Both the position numbers and the translations under genes were made by a program. Source: an uncultured Prevotella sp. (GTDB lineage Bacteria > Bacteroidota > Bacteroidia > Bacteroidales > Bacteroidaceae). From it: a stretch of DNA of 6,122 nt. Below, piece by piece: positions 5,965-6,122 of this stretch. The notes beneath the pieces were generated by a model. It searched no databases. It saw nothing but the letters and a program-made list of their open reading frames with translations, and was not told the origin of the DNA. The stretch lies in NCBI GenBank assembly GCA_900542795.1, contig UQPD01000144.1, forward strand, positions 1 to 6,122, in the 5' to 3' direction. Each line of letters opens with the position of its first letter. Within the stretch, counting starts at the first letter, position 1.

Positions 5965-6013
5965 AAGAAGTTTCATGCACAAACCTCACCCCATTCGGTA
6001 GGGTGTTCAAAAT
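5965..6013. repeat. Direct repeat copy 1 (49 bp) with hairpin
   Basis: This copy matches 6051-6099 at 41 of 49 positions without gaps. It starts AAGAAG and ends with GGTAGGGTGTTCAAAAT. Inside, CACCC (5987-5991) pairs with GGGTG (6001-6005) around a 9-base loop. The stem is identical in both copies, and the only two differences within the last 30 bases fall in the loop. It lies 46 bases upstream of the start of the tnpB stub. Confidence 0.85.
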
Positions 6014-6050
6014 ACGCCATTTTTTTCTGCGTGATATTTGAATGAATATC

Positions 6051-6099
6051 AAGAAGTCTTACGCGCCAGCCTCACCCCGTTAGGTAGGGTGTTCAAAAT
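6051..6099. repeat. Direct repeat copy 2 (49 bp) with hairpin
   Basis: This is the second copy of the repeat, 86 bases from the first. CACCC (6073-6077) pairs with GGGTG (6087-6091) around a 9-base loop. The 37 bases between the two copies (6014-6050) show no similarity to the sequence that follows either copy. The window ends 23 bases after this copy, so more copies may follow outside. Confidence 0.85.
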
Positions 6100-6122
6100 C
6101 CATAAAAAAAATCTGCACGAAA

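Noticed and set aside
5965..6099. Start of a CRISPR array
   Set aside because: Only two copies are visible, they differ at 8 of 49 positions including the body of the repeat, and no cas gene is near. Small hairpins beside a TnpB stub fit mobile-element ends better. Sequence beyond 6122 could change this.

Overview
The window looks like a chromosomal piece of a Bacteroidales bacterium, most likely a Prevotella-like member of the Prevotellaceae. The reasons are the A-rich leaders without a Shine-Dalgarno sequence in front of the genes, promoter-like TTTG / TAnnTTTG elements of the Bacteroidetes type, and the close family resemblance of the proteins. The genus is inference; no rRNA or other marker gene is present.

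Positions 1-360 are a long non-coding leader. It carries an inverted repeat (TTTTTACC / GGTAAAAA) with two further half-sites, a 10-bp tandem repeat and a possible promoter. Positions 361-4105 hold a plus-strand operon: etfB (ETF beta), a 136-bp gap with nested complementarity, etfA (ETF alpha), and, 3 bp later, a 569-residue acyl-CoA dehydrogenase. The three proteins form one electron-transfer unit: the dehydrogenase exchanges electrons between acyl-CoA and its FAD, and the ETF heterodimer passes electrons to or from it. The EtfB signature (IDGDTAQVGPQ) is of the type found in electron-bifurcating, anaerobic ETFs.

Positions 4121-4381 are a compact 261-bp element bounded by 23-bp terminal inverted repeats with one mismatch. 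It has a further 25-bp inner stem and two internal hairpins, and no credible gene. It looks like a MITE or another structured palindromic repeat. It lies between convergent transcription units, and its right arm supplies the last residues and the stop codon of the neighbouring minus-strand gene.

Positions 4338-5704 hold two minus-strand genes, a class I SAM-dependent methyltransferase followed by a small HEAT-like helical-repeat protein. Upstream of them (5724-5918, minus) is the N-terminal stub of an IS200/IS605-type TnpB protein. It is cut after about 52 residues and fused to what may be the element's right end. The window closes (5965-6099) with two 49-bp direct repeats, each containing a small hairpin. 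Their 11-bp GTGTTCAAAAT end recurs at the tail of the tnpB stub, so stub and repeats probably belong to one decayed mobile element.

The metabolic operon is ordinary in kind. The more unusual material is non-coding: the 261-bp element, the folded etfB-etfA gap, and the repeat/TnpB remnant at the right edge. I do not see convincing evidence of a complete new defence or mobile system.
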